A stretch of DNA of 64,000 nt from Paenibacillus sp. 481 (GTDB taxonomy: Bacteria > Bacillota > Bacilli > Paenibacillales > Paenibacillaceae): assembly GCF_021223605.1 (NCBI RefSeq), contig NZ_CP075175.1, positions 1,840,001 through 1,904,000 of the forward strand, written 5' to 3'. Below, piece by piece: positions 26,801-34,791 of the stretch; within the stretch, counting starts at the first letter, position 1; each line of letters opens with the position of its first letter. The position numbers and the translations under genes are program-made. The notes beneath the pieces are model-generated. The model was not told the origin of the DNA and ran no database searches. It saw nothing but the letters and a program-made list of their open reading frames with translations.

Positions 26801-27487
26801 TCAAGGCTTCACCCACGCTGCCTTTAAGTTCATCTCAGCAATACAATCTTCACCGTCATACAAATCATTTTCGATCAGAGGCGACACGGGGTAGAGATGC
26901 ATTCGCGTCTCGCAGCAGGGCTTTACCATTTGCAATAGCTCCTCTAACTCGCCCGCCCCTACACTACCACCTGTTTCCAGCCATTTTGCCATGTCGTCCG
27001 CATCTAATATCGCTGGCATCCGTTCATCGAACTCGGAAATAAGTGGATTCGCCTTCGTCATCACGATCGTGCACGTACGATAAGTCTCGCCCTGCGCATT
27101 TTTCCATTCCTCATACAGGCCCGCCAGTCCAAAAACACCGCGTGTACGTAGCACAAGACGAACCGGATAGCTCTTTTTCCCGACTTGACGCCAATAATAG
27201 AAACCGTTGCACGGAATCACGCAGCGCTGCCGCTCAACCATTTTCCAATACGCCTCATTACTGTACACCGAACGCAAATCGGCATTCACGCCATCCTTCG
27301 CCCAAAACGGGACAAGCCCCCAACGAAACGCATCCAGCACCCGCTCCCCACGATGAAGCCGCACAATAGGTACTTCCTGCGTTGGACTAATGTTGAACCG
27401 CGGCCGATAATGAAACATAACCTTGTCCACCTGAAAATACTGCGCCACCTCTGGCAGCTCAGCAGACATCGAATAACGTTTGCACAT
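26801..27487 (-). CDS. SOS-response-associated peptidase (SRAP, YedK/HMCES family)
   Basis: Protein that shields abasic sites in single-stranded DNA by covalent attachment through the N-terminal cysteine at position 2 (MCKRY). Other family landmarks are PRFNISPTQEVPIVR, FRWGLVPFWAKD, NAYWKMVERQRCVIPCNGFYYW (given as separate short stretches NEAYWKM and RCVIPCNGFYYW) and CTIVMTKANPLISEFDERMP. The 228-residue length is usual. A 78-bp copy of its 3' end sits at 25413-25492. Confidence 0.95.
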   Translation of the reverse strand: MCKRYSMSAELPEVAQYFQVDKVMFHYRPRFNISPTQEVPIVRLHRGERVLDAFRWGLVPFWAKDGVNADLRSVYSNEAYWKMVERQRCVIPCNGFYYWRQVGKKSYPVRLVLRTRGVFGLAGLYEEWKNAQGETYRTCTIVMTKANPLISEFDERMPAILDADDMAKWLETGGSVGAGELEELLQMVKPCCETRMHLYPVSPLIENDLYDGEDCIAEMNLKAAWVKP

Positions 27488-27572
27488 ATGCTCATCCTCC
27501 TGTTGTCACGTAGTGTTTGTAACAGGAGGATTTTTCATACATATTACTCGCATACTGCTTCTATATGCTTGA

Positions 27573-29363
27573 TTATTTCAGCTTTATTTCTGGTAACTTC
27601 ATCGTCCAGTTTATATTTCTAAAATTGATGTCCGTTGCTGTGCGCGTCAAGGTTAGCTTGTCTGGAATATGACCCAAACCTTTAATTAAAAAGTTAGCAT
27701 CATCAACAAGTTCTACATAGTTTTTATCTGGATAACTAGTGTAGCCCCCCTCCAGATATACACGATACTCATTTCCGTGCTCATCGTGAGCAATCCAGTT
27801 GTCACCACCTTCATTATTATTAAGAATACCTTTTACTTTTAACTGTAACGATGGCTTCTCCCCGTCCAGCCCGCTGATATAAAACCCATCCGACTTCAAG
27901 ATATGAATCTCATCCCCTCTAGCCTTGAAAAGTGCAGGTTGGGACGGCAATTCGCTCACTTTAAATGAAATGGAGTCATTTGTGGTAATAGGCAAATTAT
28001 AATTATCAATTCCTAGCACAGCTGGTGTAGGAAGAGTCTTATACGTACTAAAAGTATACATACATGTCACCCACGCTGAGTCGCCCTTCCCCTCACGAGT
28101 ACAGGTTGTATATAGCGGAAAGGCAACTTTATTATCAAAATTGAACATATAATTCTTATCGTTTCTCGGACTACGAGCAATATAGCTACCCTTGTTATCC
28201 TTCAAATAAAATCCTACTTGATGATAGACCTCTAGAATCAGATCTTCATTAGGTGGTGCGACATTGACAGGCAGCTTGGTCTGAACCTCGATTTGAAAAG
28301 CACTCGCATGATAAATCATGCGCGTAGGCTTAATTCGCGTACCATCTGGAGCAACATACTCACCATTCAATGGGACAATCTTCATCTGCTTTCTCGCCGC
28401 CGTCATATCTACGTCTAGACTAAACCGCCAGTCTCCCTTAACGATCGTCGATTCAATATCACTCTGCGGGTATCTTTCGTAACCGAGATGGTCGACATTC
28501 CCCTTAATGGTTACACGATCTGTCTCCAAAGGTCCGTACAAAGCGAGGTCTGTAATATAGTAGCCATCCTCTGCGTTCTGCGTCCTCCCACCTTGAGCAA
28601 GGATCGATTTCCCGTTGGCATCCACTACGTCGATTGAATCTGTACTCAGCAAATTACTGTTAAACTCCCCATCCGGTTTGCGCACACGGTAGGCCATAAC
28701 AAGACGCGTCGTATCGACGACAATTTCTTTAATTTCCAGCGTGTAGCCTTGGTCTTCCACTTTTATATTTGTAAAATGATGAATGCCTCGATTCTCAGAC
28801 TGCAATAGCCCTACATCGCTTGTCTCACCTGCGCCAAATAGGGAATGAACCCAATTCGCTATGGTCGGTTGTGTGAAAATGAAGGATGCGATGATAAATA
28901 AGAGAATAGCGGCAGCCAGCCGCTTTCGGCTCAACCTCATCCATTGTCGTTTAACTCGCTTATCCTGCTTATCCTTCAAGAGACTATGCAGACCTTCTGT
29001 TGCTTGCTTCTGATCCACTGAATTTTGCAACGCTTGATTCTGACCTACTTGATTGTGCGACGCTTGGCTTGTCCCACTGCCGAACACCTCGTCAAATAGT
29101 GGACTAGCCACTTGCTTGGATAAATCGTAATCGGCTTTGACGATCGGCCCTTCAGCAACAATCACCCCCATTACATTCGCCGTAAATGAATCATCGAGCT
29201 TGTCAGCGTACAGCATGCGATGCATCATGTTCTGCTCTTCCATGCAAGCATCCAGCAGCTTGCGGCAGGACGAGCAGCCATCCATATGCGGCATCATAGT
29301 CTCAAGCTGCCCATTTGCAAGCAGCTCATCCATTCGCTCATAGGTAAGACATTTCATAGACAT
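27573..29363 (-). CDS. Membrane anti-sigma factor with DUF4179-like extracytoplasmic region
   Basis: Anti-sigma partner of the ECF factor encoded just upstream. The N-terminal cytoplasmic zinc-binding motif is HMDGCSSC (residues about 26-33, the HxxxCxxC of ZAS domains). After about 110 polar residues comes one membrane helix (AAAILLFIIASFIFTQPTIA). A large external beta-rich region of roughly 400 residues follows, resembling the DUF4179/DUF5643 architecture. The ATG at 29363 has AAGGAGG upstream and overlaps the sigma gene by 26 bp, so synthesis of the two is coupled. The signal that releases the sigma factor is unknown. Confidence 0.85.
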   Translation of the reverse strand: MSMKCLTYERMDELLANGQLETMMPHMDGCSSCRKLLDACMEEQNMMHRMLYADKLDDSFTANVMGVIVAEGPIVKADYDLSKQVASPLFDEVFGSGTSQASHNQVGQNQALQNSVDQKQATEGLHSLLKDKQDKRVKRQWMRLSRKRLAAAILLFIIASFIFTQPTIANWVHSLFGAGETSDVGLLQSENRGIHHFTNIKVEDQGYTLEIKEIVVDTTRLVMAYRVRKPDGEFNSNLLSTDSIDVVDANGKSILAQGGRTQNAEDGYYITDLALYGPLETDRVTIKGNVDHLGYERYPQSDIESTIVKGDWRFSLDVDMTAARKQMKIVPLNGEYVAPDGTRIKPTRMIYHASAFQIEVQTKLPVNVAPPNEDLILEVYHQVGFYLKDNKGSYIARSPRNDKNYMFNFDNKVAFPLYTTCTREGKGDSAWVTCMYTFSTYKTLPTPAVLGIDNYNLPITTNDSISFKVSELPSQPALFKARGDEIHILKSDGFYISGLDGEKPSLQLKVKGILNNNEGGDNWIAHDEHGNEYRVYLEGGYTSYPDKNYVELVDDANFLIKGLGHIPDKLTLTRTATDINFRNINWTMKLPEIKLK

Positions 29364-29907
29364 GCTGACCTCCTTCTTGCACGATTTCCTGTCTTAACGC
29401 GTGCTTGGCGCGGTGCAATGCATTTTTCACCTGATGCATCGATAAATCCGTTACTTCGCATATTTCCTCATAGGTAAGCTCATTCGTATAACGCAGCATA
29501 ATGACCATTCGCTGCACTGGCGGTAGCTGATGAATATAATGCTGCACGTGCTGCTTCGATTCTGCACGAAGAAATAACGTTTCCGGCGTTGTCTCATCCG
29601 CCATGAGCTCTTGATCCAATTCCATGAACGAAAGCTGCTTTCGTTTAAATCGATCTTGATACGTTCTAACGACGATGGAATATAACCACGCGGCAAAGCT
29701 TCTATTTCGATCGTGTTCAGCTAGCTTGCGGTACGCCTTAATGAAGGCGTCCTGCGCTGTATCCTGTGCGTCTTCATGACTGGCTCCCATGCCAATGAGC
29801 AAGCCGTACATTTGCCGTTTATATTTGTTGACTAGGATGGCGTACAGTTCCTGTCTACCATCTAATATTTGCTCAATGATGTCTTTATCTGATTGCGTGC
29901 TGCTCAT
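29338..29907 (-). CDS. ECF RNA polymerase sigma factor
   Basis: Group 4 sigma factor of 189 residues. The region 2 core is EDAQDTAQDAFIKAYRKLAE and region 4 is YTNELTYEEICEVTDLSMHQ followed by VKNALHRAKHALRQE. It resembles SigW/SigV-like factors of cell-envelope stress. The ATG at 29907 is favoured over 29913 by spacing to the AAGGGGG ribosome site. Its end overlaps the anti-sigma gene. The autoregulated promoter was not identified with certainty. Confidence 0.93.
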   Translation of the reverse strand: MSSTQSDKDIIEQILDGRQELYAILVNKYKRQMYGLLIGMGASHEDAQDTAQDAFIKAYRKLAEHDRNRSFAAWLYSIVVRTYQDRFKRKQLSFMELDQELMADETTPETLFLRAESKQHVQHYIHQLPPVQRMVIMLRYTNELTYEEICEVTDLSMHQVKNALHRAKHALRQEIVQEGGQHVYEMSYL

Positions 29908-30125
29908 GGCCATCCCCCTTCATCGTTGTCTGTTCCCTTTTCTGTTCATACATATGGACGAGCCAAATCGGTGTAACTTCTCACTTTCCCATCACTTTTT
30001 TCAAAAAGAAGAAAGCTAAAGCTCTCCTCCCTTCCATTTAAACAGCAATATAGTCGTACTGGAACTTCTCGTTGCCAACATAGTATGAATATTGTATGAT
30101 ATGAGCAATTAAGCAGTCATACAAT

Positions 30126-30215
30126 TTCGGGGGCCTGAGGAATCAGGCTGAGATAGTAGCTAATCCACCGCTACTGACCGTTAATCTGATCTGGGTAATG
30201 CCAGCGTAGAGAACA
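30126..30215 (+). ncRNA. TPP (THI-box) riboswitch
   Basis: Contains the conserved aptamer parts in order: GGGGCCTGAGGAATCAGGCTGAGA (as two short blocks, with the CTGAGA core), ACCGCTACTGACCGTTAATCTG, and the pyrophosphate-binding CTGATCTGGGTAATGCCAGCG (core GGGTAATGCCAGCGTAGAGA). A terminator lies at 30274-30302 before ykoE. High thiamine pyrophosphate should switch off the downstream transporter. Confidence 0.96.
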
Positions 30216-30273
30216 TATGAGAACGTATATTTCGTCGTGCGATTTCGCAGTATACGACTTTGGACTCTTTCTA

Positions 30274-30302
30274 CCGTCTGGCATTTTCCAGACGGTTTTT
30301 TG
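30274..30302 (+). terminator. Expression-platform terminator of the TPP riboswitch
   Basis: CCGTCTGG / CCAGACGG with a 6-base loop and seven T residues, between the aptamer and the ykoE start. Confidence 0.92.
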
Positions 30303-30341
30303 TATGCACCGATAAGCGACACACAAAGGGAGAGGGTCTTT

Positions 30342-30938
30342 TTGCAACATCAGACAGCAGGTAGCAACAAATTAAAGTTCACTGACATTTTGATTACGGT
30401 GATGATCGGTATCGTGTTTGGCGTCATCTTTAAGTTATGGGATAGTGTGTACAGCATGGCGAAGCCACTGTTCCCACAAGCAGGACAACTGACTTATGGC
30501 ATGTGGTTTATGGCAGGGCCGTTTGCTTACTTGCTTATTCGTAAGCCGGGAGTTGCACTGCTCGCAAGCCTTGCGGCAGCTAACTTATCCGCATTGCTCG
30601 GATCAGCATGGGGCTTGGAGACGATTGTGTACGGATTGGTGCAAGGCTTGGCTGCTGAATTGGTATTTGCAGCCGTTCGCTATCGGAAATATGGGCTGGC
30701 GATTGCAGGTATCGCGGGCATTATGTCGGCGGCAGGCTCATTCCTCGTCGATCTCGGATACAGCTATGCCAACTATGAGACGTGGGTACTCGTACTGAAA
30801 TACGGGCTGCGCGTTGTCAGTGCGTTCTTGTTTGCAGGTGTGTTCGCCTATGCGTTGATGAAGGCGCTAGAAGCGACTGGTGTTACGAGATCGATTCGCC
30901 CCGCTTCGCGAGAAGATTATGCATCGTTGGATCGCTAG
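30342..30938 (+). CDS. ykoE: Thiamine/HMP ECF-type transporter substrate-binding membrane subunit (YkoE)
   Basis: 199-residue membrane protein with five to six helices (for example FTDILITVMIGIVFGVIFKL). It matches YkoE, the S component of the YkoEDC importer for thiamine-related hydroxymethylpyrimidine compounds. It is the first gene after a TPP riboswitch and is followed by the ATPase and the T component, completing the system. The start is TTG at 30342 with GGGAGAGGG 5 bp upstream; the longer frame from 30237 runs through the terminator and is not real. Confidence 0.92.
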   Translation: MQHQTAGSNKLKFTDILITVMIGIVFGVIFKLWDSVYSMAKPLFPQAGQLTYGMWFMAGPFAYLLIRKPGVALLASLAAANLSALLGSAWGLETIVYGLVQGLAAELVFAAVRYRKYGLAIAGIAGIMSAAGSFLVDLGYSYANYETWVLVLKYGLRVVSAFLFAGVFAYALMKALEATGVTRSIRPASREDYASLDR

Positions 30939-31000
30939 AACGGACTTGATGATAAGAAAGCTAGATGTCTAACGACTGATTTACGATAAGGTGGTAAACC

Positions 31001-32866
31001 ATGCAACAAACACAAGGCACAACATCTGTTTCGCTTACTCGTTTGCGCCTGAAATTCCCGGGAGAGGAATCCTTGCTGTTCAAGGACCTCTCCCTTGACG
31101 TTTCCGTCGGGCAGAAGGTACTGCTGCTTGGGCCAAGTGGCTGTGGCAAGTCTACCTTGCTGCAAGTGCTAAGCGGCATTATTCCGCAATCGCTAGAAGT
31201 TCCTCTCAAGTATGAGGATCGGCAGCTACCACGTCATTGGGGCTATGTGTTCCAAGACCCTGACACCCAATTTTGCATGCCGTACGTGGACGAAGAGCTG
31301 GCCTTCGTGTTGGAGAACCTATCCATTCCTCGCGAACAAATGCCTGCACGAATGCAGGCTATTTTGGAGCGGGTCGGATTGCATTTTACGGACTTGCATA
31401 CGCCGATCCAGTCCTTATCCCAAGGGATGAAACAGCGATTGGCGCTTGCTTCCGTGCTGCTGCTTGAGCCAGAGGTGTTGTTTCTGGATGAGCCATCAGC
31501 TTTGCTCGATCCGGAAGGAACCGAGCAAGTTTGGGATACGGTCAAAGATATCGCGGGTGCGTGCACGATTCTGATTGTCGAGCACAAAATAGAGCACGTC
31601 ATCGACGTGGTGGATCGGGTGCTGCTGTTCGACAATGAGGGACATATTATGGCCGATGGTCGGCCTGAGGAGATTTTTACAGCGCATAAAAATAAGCTGA
31701 TCGACTACGGCATCTGGTATCCCGGTGTCTGGCAAGATTATGCCGATTCGGAGTCCTACCAGACGATTGTGCGGAGTAGGCAGTCGGAGCTGCGGGAGCA
31801 GCGAGAGCAACGGGAGCTGCGCGAGCAACGAGAGCAAACGCATGAGGCAGCGATGCTTGAGACAAGGCCAACTGCAAGTATTACTGAAGATGCTACTGAA
31901 CTTTTCACTAAAAAGCCCATCCTATCCTTGCAAGATTTCGCAGGCTACCGCGAGCAAGAGATTAAAGTCTGTGTACCGAAGGCCGAAGTCTATCCTGGAG
32001 AATGGATTGCGATAGTAGGCGAAAATGGCGCTGGTAAGAGCACGCTGCTGCTATCCCTGATGCAGTTGCTTAGCACGACTGGTAAGTATATTATCGCTGG
32101 CAGGCTGGTGCCGAAAGCGAAGAAACGTTGGTTCGGAACAAGTAACCCGCAGCCCCCTGCGGAGCTAGCCTTCGTCTTTCAAAATCCTGAGATGCAGTTT
32201 CTGACGAACTCCGTCTACGAAGAGTTAGCGTACGAACTCCGTCTAATGGAAAGGACAGACACCGAGATCGAACAGCAGGTAACGAGAATGCTTAACGCGT
32301 TCGAGCTTGATTCAGTCGGATTGCAGCGGCATCCGTACCACTTGTCGCTTGGGCAGAAGCGCAGGCTAAGCGTAGCCTCCGCTATGATGCGAGAACGCCC
32401 GGTACTGCTGCTTGATGAGCCTACGTTCGGGCAAGATGCCCGCAACACATTCGCTATTCTCGACAAATTAGAACGGCTCCGCGCAGCTGGAACCGCGATT
32501 ATAATGGTCACGCACGATCAGCATATTGTGCAGCACTTTGCGGATCGCGTGTGGCAAGTAGAGCATGGCCGGCTTACAGAATCGGTATGGTCGGCTGAAC
32601 ACGCAAGCGCAAGCGTAAGCGCGACCAGAACCACAACAGCAACAGCAATCAGAACTGAAACTGAAACTGGGACTGGAACAGGAACAGGAGCAGGAACTGC
32701 AACTGCAACTGCAACCAGACCCAGACCCAGAACCGAAACCGCAGCCAAAGCCGAAGCCGAGACCGTGGCTGGGAACGGAATCGGGACATTCATTCAGACC
32801 GGAGCTGACTCAAAAGGAGGAGTACAATCCGTACTCCCGAGCAAACAGGAGGCGCCGTGCACATGA
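31001..32866 (+). CDS. ykoD: Duplicated ABC ATPase of the thiamine ECF transporter (YkoD), with odd low-complexity tail
   Basis: Two fused ABC domains power the YkoEDC importer. Domain 1: Walker A LLGPSGCGKSTLL, signature LSQGMKQRLALAS, Walker B VLFLDEPSALLD. Domain 2: IVGENGAGKSTLLL, LSLGQKRRLSVAS and VLLLDEPTFGQD. Between them lies a charged REQ-repeat linker (SELREQREQRELREQREQ). After domain 2 the protein runs into about 80 residues of Thr/Ala/Gly/Glu repeats (TETETGTGTGTGAGTATATA) encoded by degenerate six-base repeats at 32610-32780, which is unusual for this family. It ends in an ATGA overlap with ykoC. Confidence 0.93.
   Translation: MQQTQGTTSVSLTRLRLKFPGEESLLFKDLSLDVSVGQKVLLLGPSGCGKSTLLQVLSGIIPQSLEVPLKYEDRQLPRHWGYVFQDPDTQFCMPYVDEELAFVLENLSIPREQMPARMQAILERVGLHFTDLHTPIQSLSQGMKQRLALASVLLLEPEVLFLDEPSALLDPEGTEQVWDTVKDIAGACTILIVEHKIEHVIDVVDRVLLFDNEGHIMADGRPEEIFTAHKNKLIDYGIWYPGVWQDYADSESYQTIVRSRQSELREQREQRELREQREQTHEAAMLETRPTASITEDATELFTKKPILSLQDFAGYREQEIKVCVPKAEVYPGEWIAIVGENGAGKSTLLLSLMQLLSTTGKYIIAGRLVPKAKKRWFGTSNPQPPAELAFVFQNPEMQFLTNSVYEELAYELRLMERTDTEIEQQVTRMLNAFELDSVGLQRHPYHLSLGQKRRLSVASAMMRERPVLLLDEPTFGQDARNTFAILDKLERLRAAGTAIIMVTHDQHIVQHFADRVWQVEHGRLTESVWSAEHASASVSATRTTTATAIRTETETGTGTGTGAGTATATATRPRPRTETAAKAEAETVAGNGIGTFIQTGADSKGGVQSVLPSKQEAPCT
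32610..32780 (+). repeat. Degenerate hexanucleotide repeats inside ykoD
   Basis: The coding strand is built from AACTGA/AACAGG/CAACTG/CCAGAC-type six-base units (for example ACTGGAACAGGAACAGGAGC). They encode alternating Thr-Glu, Thr-Gly, Thr-Ala and Arg-Pro dipeptides at the C-terminus of YkoD. Such a tract is prone to replication slippage. Confidence 0.8.
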
Positions 32867-33642
32867 ACCTACTCATGCCGAACAAGGAGACATGGCTGCA
32901 CCGTGTCAACCCAGCTTATAAGCTGCTCGTCTTTATTCTTTTACTGCTAATCGCGCTGTTAAATCAGAACTTTGATTTTGCCTTATATCAATTCATCATG
33001 TATACCTTGCTGCTTCTGCTGTTTAGCGGCCACTCTATTAAAAAAGTGCTGCTGCTCATCGCCCCCTTCATCATGCTGTTCATCTCAACAGCATCGACCA
33101 TGATGATGTTCGGCAAAGGCGTGAACATCTGGTGGTCATGGGGACTCATTCGCATCTCGGAGGAAAGCTTCTATCACGGTCTTCTCCTCGGCTGCAAGAC
33201 GTTAAGCTTTGGCATGCTGGGCTTAACTTTCGCCCTGACGACGAAGCCGATTCTACTCTTTTATGCCTTGATGCAGCAGTTTCGGCTGCCGCCGCAGTAC
33301 GCGTACAGCTTTATCGCATCCTTGCGCATGCTGCCGGCCATTTGGGACGACCTGCGCACACGGTCTCATGCGCTGAAGGTACGCGGCGTCCGCTATAAGC
33401 GCGGCATTAAAGGCGTCTATCAACGGCTCAGCCTATACGCCCTGCCGCTGCTCGCAGACAGCATCCGCCGTGCGCAGCGCGTCGCCATAGCCATGGAAGC
33501 GAAGCGATTCCAAATGGGGCAAGCTCGCACCTACTATTACATCACACGCTACCACCGCTTGGATGTCTGGTTTACGCTGTTCATGCTCGCCGTGATACTT
33601 ATCGCATACGGGTTGGCGCGACGTGTCCCTTTAGTTGGATAG
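32863..33642 (+). CDS. ykoC: ECF transporter T component (YkoC, EcfT/CbiQ family)
   Basis: Transmembrane coupling subunit of the YkoEDC importer, about 259 residues. Five hydrophobic segments are followed by the cytoplasmic coupling helices, with the Ala-Arg-Gly-like motifs SHALKVRGVRYKRG and AIAMEAKRFQMG that contact the ATPase. The ATG at 32863 overlaps the ykoD stop as ATGA and lies 10 bp from AGGAGG. A GTG at 32857 is possible but only 4 bp away. A terminator at 33703-33735 ends the operon. Confidence 0.92.
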   Translation: MNLLMPNKETWLHRVNPAYKLLVFILLLLIALLNQNFDFALYQFIMYTLLLLLFSGHSIKKVLLLIAPFIMLFISTASTMMMFGKGVNIWWSWGLIRISEESFYHGLLLGCKTLSFGMLGLTFALTTKPILLFYALMQQFRLPPQYAYSFIASLRMLPAIWDDLRTRSHALKVRGVRYKRGIKGVYQRLSLYALPLLADSIRRAQRVAIAMEAKRFQMGQARTYYYITRYHRLDVWFTLFMLAVILIAYGLARRVPLVG

Positions 33643-33702
33643 CCCATTAGATAGCCCATTATATAGCCTCCCTCCACCATACACGGAGCCACATCAACAC
33701 AG

Positions 33703-33735
33703 AAGAGCGTGCTTATTTCACATAAGCACGCTCTT
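33703..33735 (+). terminator. Terminator of the ykoEDC operon
   Basis: AAGAGCGTGCTTAT / ATAAGCACGCTCTT (14 bp perfect) with a 5-base loop, then TTTTT. Confidence 0.92.
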
Positions 33736-33754
33736 TTTATTTAATAAACAATCG

Positions 33755-33784
33755 TTGACAGCTTCCAGTGTATAGCGCTATCAT
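33755..33784 (+). promoter_or_regulatory. Promoter of the LacI-type regulator
   Basis: TTGACA (33755-33760) and TATCAT (33779-33784) with an 18-bp spacer. The spacer includes the palindromic TATAGCGCTATC region. Confidence 0.6.
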
Positions 33785-33814
33785 TTCCAAATGTAAATAC
33801 TATTTATAGGGGCC

Positions 33815-34741
33815 ATGCCGATGAAAAAACCGACCATGAAAGAAATTGCGAGACGTGCTAATGTTTCCGTTGCAACAGTGAGCTATGTCCTAAACAATGC
33901 TCCGAATCAAACGATTCCTGAAAAAACACGCTCGCTCATTCACCAAATTGCGAATGAGCTCAACTTTATTCCTAACTTGGCAGCTCGCTCCCTCGTTAAG
34001 AAAAGAACCGGACTTGTCGGTATTCTCATTAACAAACATGCCGAGCAGCCTGTATGGAAACGGTATAGCCAGCACCTTTTTGTGGACGAATTAGAACAGC
34101 TACTGACAGCTGCTGGCTTCCATACCTTATTGATTTCGCTAGATGCATCAAACCCTAAGTTGGATGTCATTGCCGAGCGTAAACTGGAAGCCGCTTTCCT
34201 GATCGATGTTAAAGAGGACATTTTTTATTCCATTTCGAATAAGTTTGTGGAAGGCGTGCCGTTAATTTTAATTGATAGTCTGATAGATGACACATTATTT
34301 AACCAGATTAATTATGATTATGAGTCCGCATTCCAACAAGCATTTCGTTCCTTGGAGCCTCCATACTGCCTCGTCATGGAGCATCATCATAATCAGGCAT
34401 TAGTGAACAAGATAAAGTCAGCTTCAGGATTAACGGACGAACATATTTTCATTGTAAAAAATGTACCGGATCTTGCCGACTATATACGTATAGCACCATT
34501 TAAAAGCGTCGTTGTCATTAATGAAATGATAGGCAACTATATCGAACGGGCCAACCTTTTCGAACAACTTGCGGTCATTTGTACTTGCAGTTGTCCGGAA
34601 ATACTAAGCGCGACGACACATAAAGTTGTGTTTCAAGAAGAGAAAAGTGCTGTCGCATTTGAGCTGATGAAACAGCTCTTACATAGTGCCGCACAAAAAC
34701 CATATAAGCATAATCAATTTCTTATCCAAGCAAAGGTATAA
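33815..34741 (+). CDS. LacI-family regulator linked to an MFS exporter
   Basis: DNA-binding head TMKEIARRANVSVATVSYVL and hinge NFIPNLAARSLVKKRTGLVG are typical of LacI/GalR. The effector domain (residues about 62-308) is shorter and more divergent than usual, so the ligand cannot be guessed. The MFS transporter starts 50 bp downstream, separated only by a CG-centred palindrome (34752-34777) that fits a LacI-type operator. The regulator therefore probably controls the transporter, perhaps in response to its substrate. Confidence 0.88.
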   Translation: MPMKKPTMKEIARRANVSVATVSYVLNNAPNQTIPEKTRSLIHQIANELNFIPNLAARSLVKKRTGLVGILINKHAEQPVWKRYSQHLFVDELEQLLTAAGFHTLLISLDASNPKLDVIAERKLEAAFLIDVKEDIFYSISNKFVEGVPLILIDSLIDDTLFNQINYDYESAFQQAFRSLEPPYCLVMEHHHNQALVNKIKSASGLTDEHIFIVKNVPDLADYIRIAPFKSVVVINEMIGNYIERANLFEQLAVICTCSCPEILSATTHKVVFQEEKSAVAFELMKQLLHSAAQKPYKHNQFLIQAKV

Positions 34742-34751
34742 TTTTTTTTAC

Positions 34752-34777
34752 GTTTCACTTAAACGATTAAGTGAAAC
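34752..34777. promoter_or_regulatory. CG-centred palindrome between regulator and transporter
   Basis: GTTTCACTTAAA and ATTAAGTGAAAC are 11 of 12 complementary around a central CG, the geometry of LacI-family operators. The same sequence can form an 11-bp RNA hairpin just upstream of the AAGGAGG ribosome site of the MFS gene, so it could act at the DNA or the RNA level. Confidence 0.65.
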
Positions 34778-34791
34778 AAAAGGAGGATCAT

